Notes: generated from the sequence alone by a model not told the origin. A stretch of DNA of 64,000 nucleotides from Chromohalobacter nigrandesensis (GCF_023061285.1 NZ_JAKGAM010000005.1:1-64000), one strand, 5' to 3'; counted from the first letter of the stretch, positions 38,720 through 49,379 are shown. Numbers and translations are program-made.

Positions 38720-40096
38720 ATGCCCACTATGTCTGGTGGCTGGCAGAGCATCCGTGAGTTAATTGAGGCGTTCTTGAAAGAGCGCTTCGATACCAAAGCG
38801 GAAAAGCTGGCTACCGATGATCCCAAGTATCAAACGTTGGTTGAGCAGTTTCAGCGTGAAAACTGGCTCCAAGACGCCGCGCGGCGTGTCAGCCAATTGC
38901 AAGTCGTAACCCACTCCCTTAAACCCATTCATCCAGATGCAAAGGGCTCTAATCTTTATGCGCCCCCAGAGTCTCTGGATAAACATCAAGGGGTGGGAAG
39001 CCATGTCTTACCGTCGGATTTCGATGGCGATGTCGTAGGTAATGCGGCTGCACTCGATGTCTATAAATTCCTGAAGCTCGAGTATGATGGCAAATCGCTG
39101 CTGGAGCGAGTGTTGGAGGAAGACACCGAGCTGGCGCGTGCCTTGAGCGATAATGCAGAGCAGTCACAAGCTTGGATGAAGGCCTTTGCCGCCATTACCG
39201 AGCCTCGCGGTGAACACGCCTCTCATACTCGTGCCAAGCAAGTTTACTGGCTGACGGGGGAAGATGCGGCCGATGACGATGACTTCCATCTATTGGCGCC
39301 GCTCTATGCAACCTCGCTGGCACATCAAGTCTTTCAGACGATCAATCGCGACCGGTTTAGCGACGAGGCCAAGGAGGCCCGCAAGGCCAAACGCGAAGGG
39401 AAGTTGGGTGAGCAGGAAGTTCATGACTATCCCAATATTGCGTCACAAAAGATGGGCGGTACCAAGCCGCAGAATATCTCGCAACTGAATAGCGAGCGAG
39501 GCGGTAATAACTACCTACTAGCCTCGTTACCGCCGCGCTGGAACGTTCGCGATATTCGTCCACCGCTGAAGGTCGAGTCAGTACTAGACGACCCCGGAAT
39601 ATTTGGTTGGCGCAAGGAGGTGCGGGTACTGGTCGGTGACCTGAAGCGATTTCTGGAAACAAACCCCAACACGGATATGCATACCCGTGATCTGCGCGAT
39701 GACTACACCGCCATGATCCTGGATGAGCTCGCACTATTCACGATGCAGATGCACGGACTTCCACCGGGCTGGAGCGCCGACGAAAACTGTCGCCTGGTGA
39801 TAGAAGAAGCCTTCTGGCTGGATCCTGGCCGTGCGCAAGACGATAGCGAATTTCGCGACGCCCGCAATAGCACCGACTGGCCTGACGAGATTCGGCGGCG
39901 ATTCGCTAATTGGCTCAACAAGGCACTCGGCGGCAAGTTGCCCCTGGGCGATGTGGAATTTCGCCATTGGCATAAGGAGCTTGCCCGGGATGCCAGCCAG
40001 CAACGCTTGTTTGATAGTGACCGTCGTTGGATGGAGGCCTTGATGGACGACCTGGCAAGTCTCGACGATTGGCAGGAGGGAGAAGGCAATGAGTAA
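38720..40096 (+). CDS. csy1: Csy1 (Cas8f), large subunit of type I-F Cascade
   Basis: The 458-residue product has the typical Csy1 N-terminus (IRELIEAFLKERFDTKAEKL) and the region HLLAPLYATSLAHQVFQTIN near residue 190. The motif KMGGTKPQNISQLNSERGG near residue 250 is a Csy1 hallmark. Csy1 and Csy2 hold the crRNA 5' handle and read the GG/CC PAM. ATG 38729 is an alternative start. It is the first gene of the csy operon and overlaps csy2 by 8 bases. Confidence 0.95.
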   Translation: MPTMSGGWQSIRELIEAFLKERFDTKAEKLATDDPKYQTLVEQFQRENWLQDAARRVSQLQVVTHSLKPIHPDAKGSNLYAPPESLDKHQGVGSHVLPSDFDGDVVGNAAALDVYKFLKLEYDGKSLLERVLEEDTELARALSDNAEQSQAWMKAFAAITEPRGEHASHTRAKQVYWLTGEDAADDDDFHLLAPLYATSLAHQVFQTINRDRFSDEAKEARKAKREGKLGEQEVHDYPNIASQKMGGTKPQNISQLNSERGGNNYLLASLPPRWNVRDIRPPLKVESVLDDPGIFGWRKEVRVLVGDLKRFLETNPNTDMHTRDLRDDYTAMILDELALFTMQMHGLPPGWSADENCRLVIEEAFWLDPGRAQDDSEFRDARNSTDWPDEIRRRFANWLNKALGGKLPLGDVEFRHWHKELARDASQQRLFDSDRRWMEALMDDLASLDDWQEGEGNE

Positions 40097-41048
40097 CGTC
40101 AAAAACCTTCTAGTACTGCCGCGTCTCCGCATCCAAAACGCTAACGCGATTTCCAGCCCGATGACGTGGGGCTTTCCGGCCATGAGCGCCTTTGTGGGCA
40201 TGATGCATGCACTGGAACGCAAGCTGGTGGCGGCGGATATCAACGTATCGCTGGATCGTATTGGGGTGATATGTCACGACGTCGAGGCGCAAGCGACCGA
40301 AGGCGGTTACACCCGCGCTTTTCACCTCACACGCAACCCTGTCGATAAAACCGGTGGTACGGCTGCCATTGTCGAAGAAGGCCGCATCCATCTGGATATT
40401 ACCCTGATATTTGCGATCACTGCCAAGGCGACGGACGAGCAGCGCCAGCAGATTGCACAACAGGCGGGGGATATCGTGGCCGGTATGCGCATAGCGGGTG
40501 GCAGTGTGATGCCGAATCCGCGTGTTTCCCCGGATCGGCAACGCCCGATGTGGATCGCGCTGGATGACGATTCGAGTGAGCGCGAAAAACAGTTCAAGCG
40601 TCTGAAACGCCGTTGGTTGCCAGGTTTTGCCCTGGTGTTACGCGATGATCGTCTTGCCGAGCACATCGGGACGCTTCAAGCCCAAGACGAAAACACGACG
40701 GCGCTGGATGCGTGGCTCGATCTATCGCGCCTCAACCATGAATGCCATGTCGACCCCGAGAGTGAACAGGTGAGCTGGGAAGTACGGCGCCCTTATCCCG
40801 GTTGGCTGGTGCCGATTCCGGTGGGGTATGGCGCCATCTCCGAACACTTCGAGCCGGGTAGTGTGGCGAATGCGCGCGATACGCAAACCCCGTTTCGCTT
40901 CGTGGAAAGCATTTACTCCATCGGGCAGTGGATCAGTCCTCACCGTTTGACGTGCCCCGAAGACTTGCTTTGGTACGTCGATAACGACCTCGATGCCGGC
41001 CTTTATCGCCTTAACAACGACTATGCCCAGCGCGCGCACCGCGCCTAA
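40089..41048 (+). CDS. csy2: Csy2 (Cas5f), type I-F Cascade
   Basis: The 319-residue RAMP protein includes the family motif [22 protein letters not shown] near residue 20 and the C-terminal region [19 protein letters not shown]. With Csy1 it forms the tail heterodimer of the Csy complex and binds the crRNA 5' handle CTCAGAAA. It is tightly packed between csy1 and csy3. Confidence 0.94.
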   Translation: MSNVKNLLVLPRLRIQNANAISSPMTWGFPAMSAFVGMMHALERKLVAADINVSLDRIGVICHDVEAQATEGGYTRAFHLTRNPVDKTGGTAAIVEEGRIHLDITLIFAITAKATDEQRQQIAQQAGDIVAGMRIAGGSVMPNPRVSPDRQRPMWIALDDDSSEREKQFKRLKRRWLPGFALVLRDDRLAEHIGTLQAQDENTTALDAWLDLSRLNHECHVDPESEQVSWEVRRPYPGWLVPIPVGYGAISEHFEPGSVANARDTQTPFRFVESIYSIGQWISPHRLTCPEDLLWYVDNDLDAGLYRLNNDYAQRAHRA

Positions 41049-41065
41049 TGACAAGGAGCCCAACA

Positions 41066-42097
41066 ATGGCTAAGAAAGACGACGCTTTGAAAACTGCTTC
41101 CGTTCTCGCCTTTGAACGTAAACTCGATCCCTCCGATGCATTGCTCTATGCCGGGCAATGGTCGCAACGTGATGCGCTGGAAGACTGGCAGGCGGTGTCG
41201 GTTCGTGAAAAGTCGGTGCGCGGTACGATCTCCAACCGCCTCAAGGCCAAGGAGCAAGATCCTGCGAAGCTCGATGCCGCAATCGAGAATCCCAACCTCC
41301 AGACCGTCGATGTCGCCACCTTGCCCCATGACACCGACACGCTGATGGCACGTTTCACGTTGCGGGTGCTGGGCGGCGCGGGTACCCCTTCGGCATGCAA
41401 TAACGCCGACTATCAAGCCAAGTTGCAACAGGCCGTTGCGGACTATGTGAAGGCGCAAGGGTTCGGTGAATTGGCGCGGCGTTATGCCCAAAACCTGGCG
41501 AATGGGCGTTTCTTGTGGCGTAACCGGGTCGGCGCCGAACAAGTCGAGGTGCGCATTCGACGCATGGAAAAGGGCCACGTCGCCAAAGAATGGACATTCG
41601 ATGCACTGAGTTTGTCACTCCGCGGTTTTGACAGTGATACGCAAACTTCGGAGTTGGCTCAGGATATTGCGGACGCCCTCGCGGGCGAGCGTCATTTGAT
41701 CCTGGAAGTCATCGCCTTTGCGCATGTGGGTAACGGGCAGGAAGTTTTCCCATCACAAGAGCTGATTCTGGAGCGCGGACGGGGCGATAAAAGCAAGACG
41801 CTCTATAGCGTTGGCGATGTGGCCGCCATCCACTCCCAGAAGCTCGGCAATGCCATCCGCACCATCGATACCTGGTATCCGGCGCCGGAAGATGGCAGTG
41901 ACCTCGGCCCCATCGCCGTCGAGCCTTATGGCTCCGTGACCACTCAGGGTGCCGCCTATCGCCAGCCCAAGCAGAAAGTGGATTTTTATTCGCTACTGGA
42001 TAACTGGATGATCAAGGATCAAGTGCCGGAAACGGAACAGCAGCACTTCGTGATGGCGACCTTGATTCGCGGTGGTGTCTTCGGCGAAGCGGGGTAA
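41066..42097 (+). CDS. csy3: Csy3 (Cas7f), backbone subunit of type I-F Cascade
   Basis: The start at 41066 ([20 protein letters not shown]) has AAGGAG upstream; the frame also allows 41048. The product has 343 residues. Six copies would coat the crRNA spacer and force every sixth base out of register. The motifs [17 protein letters not shown] and [15 protein letters not shown] and the C-terminal [15 protein letters not shown] match the family. It is followed by cas6f after 3 bases. Confidence 0.95.
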   Translation: MAKKDDALKTASVLAFERKLDPSDALLYAGQWSQRDALEDWQAVSVREKSVRGTISNRLKAKEQDPAKLDAAIENPNLQTVDVATLPHDTDTLMARFTLRVLGGAGTPSACNNADYQAKLQQAVADYVKAQGFGELARRYAQNLANGRFLWRNRVGAEQVEVRIRRMEKGHVAKEWTFDALSLSLRGFDSDTQTSELAQDIADALAGERHLILEVIAFAHVGNGQEVFPSQELILERGRGDKSKTLYSVGDVAAIHSQKLGNAIRTIDTWYPAPEDGSDLGPIAVEPYGSVTTQGAAYRQPKQKVDFYSLLDNWMIKDQVPETEQQHFVMATLIRGGVFGEAG

Positions 42098-42100
42098 GTC

Positions 42101-42670
42101 ATGGACCATTATCTCGATATTCGGCTACGGCCGGATCCGGAGTTTCCGGCGTCGATGCTGATGAACGCACTCTACAGCAAGCTCCATCGGGCGCTTTATG
42201 ATCTGCAGGCCGATGATATCGGCGTGAGCCTGCCCGATCACAAAACCGGCGTGCGGGCACGCACACCGGGTGATCGGTTGCGGCTACATGCGCGACAAGA
42301 GCGGCTCGAGCAACTGATGGCGCTTTCATGGTTGGCGGGCATGCGTGACCACGTCGAGCTTGCCGATATTGCACCGGTGCCGGCGGCGACGCGCCATTGT
42401 CGTGTTACACGGCGGCAGTTCAATACGGGCGGCCCAAGCCGGGTCAAGCGTTACGCACGTCGCCACGACATCAGCGAAGAAGAAGCGCGCCAGTGCCTAT
42501 CGGCTCCCGCAGAACGCAAGATCTCACTGCCGTTCGTGCAAGTGAACAGCCGTTCTAGTGGTCAACGCTTTGCACTGTTTATCGAACACGGCGCCCCCCT
42601 GGACGAGCCTGCGGCTGGACACTTCAACCACTATGGGTTGAGCCGTGAAGCGACCGTGCCGTGGTTTTGA
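42101..42670 (+). CDS. cas6f: Cas6f (Csy4), crRNA-processing endoribonuclease
   Basis: The 189-residue protein starts MDHYLDIRLRPDPEFPASML, with the catalytic-type His near the N-terminus (H29-equivalent in SKLHRALYDL). The C-terminus has the arginine-rich helix (SRVKRYARRHDISEEEARQCL) that grips the repeat hairpin, and the family ending NHYGLSREATVPWF. It cuts at the 3' base of the repeat stem, leaving the 8-nt handle. The array starts 129 bases downstream. Confidence 0.95.
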   Translation: MDHYLDIRLRPDPEFPASMLMNALYSKLHRALYDLQADDIGVSLPDHKTGVRARTPGDRLRLHARQERLEQLMALSWLAGMRDHVELADIAPVPAATRHCRVTRRQFNTGGPSRVKRYARRHDISEEEARQCLSAPAERKISLPFVQVNSRSSGQRFALFIEHGAPLDEPAAGHFNHYGLSREATVPWF

Positions 42671-42799
42671 CCCTTTTTTGGCGCTGTTTTTAAGTGCCTT
42701 ATAAATCAATGACCTAGCGCCACCCCTTACAAAAGGGTGTGGCGCTTTCTTTGCACGAATGCTCTTTAACAATCAGGCATTTAGCTATGATAAGCTCTA
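42671..42799 (+). promoter_or_regulatory. CRISPR leader
   Basis: These 129 bases between cas6f and the first repeat are AT-rich and contain IHF-like motifs (AATCAGGCATTTA and AAATCAATGAC). They also contain the terminator of the cas operon. In type I-F the leader drives array transcription and marks the site of new spacer insertion, so the newest spacers should be those near 42800. Confidence 0.75.
42716..42753 (+). terminator. Terminator of the csy operon inside the leader
   Basis: AGCGCCACCCCTT and AAGGGTGTGGCGCT form a long stem with a short loop and are followed by TTCTTT. It would separate csy operon transcription from that of the array. Confidence 0.75.
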
Positions 42800-45700
42800 G
42801 TGCGCTGCCGCCCAGGCAGCTCAGAAAGCGTGCGCTTGCTGGTACAAGACGAAGCGCATGTGCGCTGCCGCCCAGGCAGCTCAGAAAAACGAGCAAGATG
42901 TTGAATTGCTTAAAAAAATGTGCGCTGCCGCCCAGGCAGCTCAGAAATTCCCAAACTATACACGCACCCGTTATTCCGTGTGCGCTGCCGCCCAGGCAGC
43001 TCAGAAACGTCTCCGCCATCCTCTGTGTCTGGAACGAGAGTGCGCTGCCGCCCAGGCAGCTCAGAAAACGAGGCGACGGCAAGATACAGCTTGAGGCCAG
43101 TGCGCTGCCGCCCAGGCAGCTCAGAAAACCGCAAATCCACGCAGCAAGAGGAAAGCGACGTGCGCTGCCGCCCAGGCAGCTCAGAAATTCTTTTTTGCGA
43201 CGCATTTCGTTTGCGCGCCGTGCGCTGCCGCCCAGGCAGCTCAGAAATGATCGAAGACCCGATCAAGGAAAGCATCAAGGTGCGCTGCCGCCCAGGCAGC
43301 TCAGAAATTGCCGCAATTGGGGTTCAGCCAGGTCTACCCGTGCGCTGCCGCCCAGGCAGCTCAGAAATGAAAGCGTGGTGATCGTCTCGAGCGGCGAGGG
43401 TGCGCTGCCGCCCAGGCAGCTCAGAAAAATGACCGCCGTCATTCTCCTCATCATACTGCGTGCGCTGCCGCCCAGGCAGCTCAGAAACAGATCCCTTCCT
43501 CGACAGCGCTGGCCGCGTGGTGCGCTGCCGCCCAGGCAGCTCAGAAAATGCAGGACGACTTCAAGCATTGGGCGACTCATGTGCGCTGCCGCCCAGGCAG
43601 CTCAGAAAGTGTGACGATAACCACAAGTCGATACTCTACGGTGCGCTGCCGCCCAGGCAGCTCAGAAAATTTCAGCACGCACGCCTGCGGCGTTAAATCG
43701 GTGCGCTGCCGCCCAGGCAGCTCAGAAAATTAAGCGCAACACGCGGCCTAATTGTTGTACGTGCGCTGCCGCCCAGGCAGCTCAGAAATCATTTAGCAGG
43801 AAGGCCGCAAGCGCTTCGCGGTGCGCTGCCGCCCAGGCAGCTCAGAAAAGCTTCCGTGATGGTGGAGCCGATGCAGTGGCGTGCGCTGCCGCCCAGGCAG
43901 CTCAGAAAACGAAAGCGCATGCGGGGTTTGGTCATGTCAGGTGCGCTGCCGCCCAGGCAGCTCAGAAATGCGTCCTGGCGATATTATCGCCGTGTCCGAC
44001 GTGCGCTGCCGCCCAGGCAGCTCAGAAATGCGTCCTGGCGATATTATCGCCGTGTCCGACGTGCGCTGCCGCCCAGGCAGCTCAGAAAATCTTCTACGAC
44101 CTCGATCTGCGAGCGGTAGTGTGCGCTGCCGCCCAGGCAGCTCAGAAAAGCGGGATGAGTGAAGACGAATACCGCATGGCGTGCGCTGCCGCCCAGGCAG
44201 CTCAGAAAAACGACCGCGAGGCGCTGCGCTTCTTTCTCGCGTGCGCTGCCGCCCAGGCAGCTCAGAAAGTTGGTCTTGAGCCAGGTGAAGAAGCCACCGG
44301 GTGCGCTGCCGCCCAGGCAGCTCAGAAAATCTTGATCAGGCGTCCGCCGAATGACTGCGAGTGCGCTGCCGCCCAGGCAGCTCAGAAATCTCAGACAACA
44401 GACTTCAGTATGGAGCTCCGTGTGCGCTGCCGCCCAGGCAGCTCAGAAAATGCGTCACCCATAGTTTTTGGGAATTTTTGAGTGCGCTGCCGCCCAGGCA
44501 GCTCAGAAATCCGGCACGGCATCGAGGCGCAGCCGGCCCGTGTGCGCTGCCGCCCAGGCAGCTCAGAAAGTCGTGAGTCGCCAATCGCGCATTGCCGCCG
44601 GGTGCGCTGCCGCCCAGGCAGCTCAGAAATGATGAAAACGTATGCAGTAGTTATCGACGGTGTGCGCTGCCGCCCAGGCAGCTCAGAAATAATGGCGAGC
44701 CTCAACAAGATCATTAAGGAGGTGCGCTGCCGCCCAGGCAGCTCAGAAAATGTCGCTACGGTCGATATCCCAGTGGCGCCACGTGCGCTGCCGCCCAGGC
44801 AGCTCAGAAAAGGAAGGATTCGCGCTGTTCCGCACTAAGTAAGTGCGCTGCCGCCCAGGCAGCTCAGAAAAGATGCCCGGCGCGCCAGCCGACGGCTATC
44901 ATGTGCGCTGCCGCCCAGGCAGCTCAGAAAAAAAACCACAAGTCAGGCGTGCCAAACGACAAGTGCGCTGCCGCCCAGGCAGCTCAGAAAAATTGCGTTA
45001 CGACATGGCTTATCAAGCTTACGTGCGCTGCCGCCCAGGCAGCTCAGAAAGCCTGGCGTGAAGCGCGAGAACATGCCCTTGAGTGCGCTGCCGCCCAGGC
45101 AGCTCAGAAAAAGCGCCGTCACTGCCTTTGCTCGGCGTCGCCGTGCGCTGCCGCCCAGGCAGCTCAGAAATGGCCATGCTACGGCGCAAACTGACGCGAT
45201 GAGTGCGCTGCCGCCCAGGCAGCTCAGAAAAGTTTCTTACTTAGGAACCCCAGCGGCTCCCAGTGCGCTGCCGCCCAGGCAGCTCAGAAATAGCGACTGG
45301 TGCGACGGGTGGCCACCGCGCAGTGCGCTGCCGCCCAGGCAGCTCAGAAATGGTACGCACCCACCTGGCCGCCGATATCGCTGTGCGCTGCCGCCCAGGC
45401 AGCTCAGAAAGCACGTCGAGCTACGAGGCGAACTCGACAATGGTGCGCTGCCGCCCAGGCAGCTCAGAAAACCCGCGTATCTCGCCAAGTGACGAGCATC
45501 GTGTGCGCTGCCGCCCAGGCAGCTCAGAAATAATAGCGACTCCGAGCGTCCCGAACCGAGTCGTGCGCTGCCGCCCAGGCAGCTCAGAAATCGAGCCACA
45601 CATGGCCAATGACGCCGGCGCCGTGCGCTGCCGCCCAGGCAGCTCAGAAACACGACCTCGACATTGCCGATGATCTTGGTAGGTGCGCTGCCGCCCAGGC

Positions 45701-47756
45701 AGCTCAGAAATGCTCGTAGGCACTTTCATGCTCGGGCCCGACGTGCGCTGCCGCCCAGGCAGCTCAGAAATTGCCGCGTATCACCATCTGCGCGACGCGG
45801 CGGTGCGCTGCCGCCCAGGCAGCTCAGAAAAGTGCCCGATCTGTGGGTCGGCAATCCAGACGGTGCGCTGCCGCCCAGGCAGCTCAGAAAGCGTGATGCT
45901 GATGCTGGGGCGCGGCGTGCTGGTGCGCTGCCGCCCAGGCAGCTCAGAAAAGGAGATGACGCAGGGCTTCATCCAGGATTGCGGTGCGCTGCCGCCCAGG
46001 CAGCTCAGAAAATTGACATACGTCGTCGGTAAGACGGTCTCGAGTGCGCTGCCGCCCAGGCAGCTCAGAAAATAGTAGCCGCCGAGCTAGGCGACACAGT
46101 AGAGTGCGCTGCCGCCCAGGCAGCTCAGAAATAGCCCATTGAGCGTCTGATTGATTGCCGTAATGTGCGCTGCCGCCCAGGCAGCTCAGAAATGGTACAT
46201 CGTGCTGAATTACGCGCGCTATTCGTGCGCTGCCGCCCAGGCAGCTCAGAAATTGGTCAAGCAAGCCCATCGGCGAACCCTTCGGTGCGCTGCCGCCCAG
46301 GCAGCTCAGAAATTCCGGCGAACCTGATGAGAGAGACGCGGCATGTGCGCTGCCGCCCAGGCAGCTCAGAAAACCGTTCGGTAGAGAACCTGCTGCATCG
46401 CAAAGTGCGCTGCCGCCCAGGCAGCTCAGAAATTCACAGGTTGCCCAATGCGGCGAGACAGCTCGTGCGCTGCCGCCCAGGCAGCTCAGAAAACCCGTAT
46501 CTTGCCGCGACGGGGTTTGCTGCAAGTTCGCTGCCGCCCAGGCAGCTCAGAAATGGGCGACGAGGACGCCCAGAGCGACCTGGCCGTTCGCTGCCGCCCA
46601 GGCAGCTCAGAAAGCATCGACAATTTCGGTCAGAACCTGGTCGCCGTTCGCTGCCGCCCAGGCAGCTCAGAAAAAAGGGGAACACGAGCAACATGTACAA
46701 AATCAGTTCGCTGCCGCCCAGGCAGCTCAGAAAAGTGCTTCCATGTAACACCCGATCCTAATACTTGTTCGCTGCCGCCCAGGCAGCTCAGAAATTGCAG
46801 CGCGACGGGCAAATCTCACAAAAGCAAGTTCGCTGCCGCCCAGGCAGCTCAGAAATTCTATGCAGTGCGTTTCGTGATTCGGTAGGGGTTCGCTGCCGCC
46901 CAGGCAGCTCAGAAAAGTAGAAAGACGGCATAGGCTAGCCCGATGACGTTCGCTGCCGCCCAGGCAGCTCAGAAATGAGGACGCACCACGGACGCATGTG
47001 GCCAGGGGTTCGCTGCCGCCCAGGCAGCTCAGAAACAGTTCGCCGGCGGGCGCTCGCTCTACGTGCCGTTTGCTGCCGCCCAGGCAGCTCAGAAATTGAC
47101 CCAAAGCGGGTACATGGCGCGCTCTCGGTTCGCTGCCGCCCAGGCAGCTCAGAAATTCGCCGGCGACCCGCCGGAGCTTTTCGTATTGTTCGCTGCCGCC
47201 CAGGCAGCTCAGAAAATGTCCTCGTTGAGTGGGTCATCGGGATCGACGTTCGCTGCCGCCCAGGCAGCTCAGAAAATGCGGGGTCGGAAAGATAAATTTT
47301 CTTTCCTGTGCGCTGCCGCCCAGGCAGCTCAGAAAGGCATGAACTTGCGTTCGTGAGTGAAATTGGCTGTGCGCTGCCGCCCAGGCAGCTCAGAAATGCG
47401 CGGCAAGCAGGGCGTGGTGGTGATCGACGTGCGCTGCCGCCCAGGCAGCTCAGAAAGCACGTACTCGACAGCCTCGCTCTCGTCCATTGTGCGCTGCCGC
47501 CCAGGCAGCTCAGAAAGCCAGTTCTTATGCGCGCATGGAACTTCTGTCGTGCGCTGCTGCCCAGGCAGCTCAGAAAGTTTTTTGAGAAGTTCATGGCGTT
47601 CTTCCAACGTTCGCTGCCGCCCAGGCAGCTCAGAAAAAATCAAACACGTTGGGAACCGGCGGTGCCGGGTTCGCTGCCGCCCAGGCAGCTCAGAAACGAT
47701 GACGCTCGATTGGCAGCCCGATCCCGAGGTTCGCTGCCGCCCAGGCAGCTCAGAAA
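42800..47756 (+). CRISPR. Type I-F CRISPR array, 83 repeats and 82 spacers
   Basis: The repeat is 28 bases. It opens GTGCGCTGCC, has the palindromic core CTGCC-GCCCA-GGCAG and ends CTCAGAAA. Spacers are 32 bases with occasional 33-34. By eye I count 83 repeats in one unbroken series. Repeats 1-62 begin GTG; 63-75 begin GTT (46526 onward; one is GTTTGC at about 47069); 76-80 begin GTG (one has CTGCTGCC at about 47549); 81-83 begin GTT. The spacer at 43969-44000 is repeated at 44029-44060. The repeat family, the orientation and the adjacent cas genes agree with type I-F. All open frames across the array are repeat artefacts. Confidence 0.98.
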
Positions 47757-47786
47757 ACTCACGATCAAGCAAGCGATGTTCGTGGT

Positions 47787-47814
47787 TTGTATAGCGTATA
47801 TATATGCTATACAA
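47787..47814. promoter_or_regulatory. Near-perfect 28-bp palindrome after the array
   Basis: TTGTATAGC and GCTATACAA arms flank an alternating AT core (GTATATATAT). Only one pair of positions breaks symmetry. It resembles operators of HigBA/RelBE-type toxin-antitoxin promoters and directly precedes an antitoxin remnant. Confidence 0.6.
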
Positions 47815-48021
47815 CATCGAGGTGGTGAACTACGAGGATTACCACTGACAAGGGCGTGAGCATGCCCCCCCGTTTGGCTCAAGCAACAGTATATCGGCCC
47901 GAGCGGTCGCGTGTCCGAAGTGTTGAACCGCAAGCGCAAGCTCAGTCTGCGCATGATTCGGCGGCTTCACGATGGGCTCAATATTCCTTACGAGAGCCTG
48001 ATGAACGAGACGGGCGCCTGA
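47804..48021 (+). pseudogene. Remnant of a HigA-like antitoxin gene
   Basis: A first piece reads MLYNIEVVNYEDYH then stops. About 40 bases later another frame reads YIGPSGRVSEVLNRKRKLSL, MIRRLHDGLNIPYESLMNET and a stop at 48021. This is the DNA-binding helix and C-terminus of HigA-type antitoxins. The N-terminal HTH and any toxin gene are missing. The fragment, with its operator, marks old recombination at the distal end of the CRISPR array. Confidence 0.65.
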
Positions 48022-48025
48022 ATTA

Positions 48026-48970
48026 TTACTCTTTTTCTGCCAGTACTTCCTTCAGCCGATCGGGAAAGTTGGTGAAGAGGCCGTCGACGCCCCAGTCGAG
48101 CAGTTGGCGCATCTGGTCTTTTTCGTTGATGGTGTAGACGTGCACCAGCAGGTCGTTGGCGTGGGCCTGCTCGATGAAGCCGGCGTCGATGACGGGTTCA
48201 CCTTCGTAAAGGTCGTTGGGGCCGACGCCGTCGGCGTAGTCGGCGATGGCTTGGAAGTCGGCATCGGTGATGTCGGCTGGGCTGGGGGTGACGCCGGTCC
48301 ATTCCTCGAGGGTGTTGCCGTCTTCGCTGGGGGAGTACCAGAGCAGTTGGACAAGCGGAATATCGGGGTTGAGGTCGTGAACTTCCTGCAGGCTGGCTTG
48401 GCTGAAGGATTGGATGACCACGGCGCCCGATTGCACCAGGCCTTCGGCTTCGAGCTTGCTGACCAGGGCGTCTTGCAGTTCGGGGTAGTCCTTGGGTGAC
48501 TTGGTCTCGATATAGTAGCGCACGTCCTGACCGTAGCGGTCGATGACTTCGTCCAGAGTAAGCAGCTTGGCGCCGGCGTAGGCGTCGTCGGCGTATTCCG
48601 GGTGGGCTGCGTTGAACCAACTACCGGCGTCGAGTGCCTTGAGTTCGTCGAGGCTGTGTTCCTTCACCGGCCCTTGGCCATCGGTGGTGCGTTCCAGGGT
48701 GGTGTCGTGAATGGCCACCAGGCGCCCATCGGCACTCATGTGGACATCCAGCTCAAGGTAGTCGGCGCCCATGGCGAGCGCTTTGTCGTAGGCGTACCAG
48801 GTATGTTCCGGGGCGTGGCCGCTAGCTCCGCGGTGAGCGATGACCTGGAAATTCTGAAGATCCTGGCGTTGCTGTTCGAGTGCCTCGGTCTGGGCGGCCA
48901 CGGGCGCCACGAGTGTGGCGCTGCCGAGCAGGGCCAGCGTGGACGAAAGCACAGGGCGAAGAGTCGACAT
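48026..48970 (-). CDS. glpQ: Periplasmic glycerophosphodiester phosphodiesterase
   Basis: ATG 48970 has AAGGA at good spacing; ATG 48976 does not. The 314-residue protein has a signal peptide (VLSSTLALLGSATLVAPVAAQ) and the GDPD barrel with VIAHRGASGHAPEHT (catalytic HRG), YLELDVHMSADGRLVAIHD (metal Glu/Asp and second His) and IETKSPKDYP. It hydrolyses glycerophosphodiesters to glycerol-3-phosphate and alcohol, a source of phosphate and carbon. It is slightly shorter than E. coli GlpQ. It stands alone on the minus strand. Confidence 0.87.
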   Translation of the reverse strand: MSTLRPVLSSTLALLGSATLVAPVAAQTEALEQQRQDLQNFQVIAHRGASGHAPEHTWYAYDKALAMGADYLELDVHMSADGRLVAIHDTTLERTTDGQGPVKEHSLDELKALDAGSWFNAAHPEYADDAYAGAKLLTLDEVIDRYGQDVRYYIETKSPKDYPELQDALVSKLEAEGLVQSGAVVIQSFSQASLQEVHDLNPDIPLVQLLWYSPSEDGNTLEEWTGVTPSPADITDADFQAIADYADGVGPNDLYEGEPVIDAGFIEQAHANDLLVHVYTINEKDQMRQLLDWGVDGLFTNFPDRLKEVLAEKE

Positions 48971-49067
48971 GGTCATCCTTTTGTTGAGTGTTTATGCAAC
49001 AACCTAACCGGGGCCGGGTATGTGCTGCAATCCGATGCCGATGAAGGCAGCGGCTCGCACGGCCGCG

Positions 49068-49379
49068 CTAGTCTTCTTCGTCCTCGAGCGTGGGTTCCAA
49101 GGCGCGTTTGTCGTCGGGAAGGCGGACGAAGTCGCCGACGCTGAGATCGCCGTGGCGCTGGTGGCGCTTGCCTTGGGTGTCGATGAGGGCGGCGACCTTG
49201 CCGATGCTGAGGACGTCGTCTGCGCGGTAGGCTTCGACTTCGACGCGTACCACCATGCCTTGGTAGCGGGCGGAGAGCATCATGCCGGGGTGGGGCTGGA
49301 CTTCGTGCTGCTTGTCGCTGGCGTAGTGGCGGGTCACGCTGGCGTTGCCGGGGGCGTCCCAATCGATGTGCTTGTGCAT
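49068..49379 (-). CDS. Conserved-looking small protein of unknown function
   Basis: The start at 49379 (MHKHIDWDAPGNASVTRHYA) has AGGAG upstream. The 103-residue soluble protein is rich in charged residues and has VRVEVEAYRADDVLSIGKVA in the middle and an acidic C-terminus (EPTLEDEED). No family recognised. Good ribosome site and codon use similar to its neighbours support it as a gene. It lies alone between glpQ and ompW on the minus strand. Confidence 0.65.
   Translation of the reverse strand: MHKHIDWDAPGNASVTRHYASDKQHEVQPHPGMMLSARYQGMVVRVEVEAYRADDVLSIGKVAALIDTQGKRHQRHGDLSVGDFVRLPDDKRALEPTLEDEED

Noticed and set aside
42739-47859. Many open frames on both strands through the CRISPR array with repeated peptide motifs
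   Set aside because: They are translations of the 28-base repeat and 32-base spacers; the 60-base period is a multiple of three, so frames stay open by chance.
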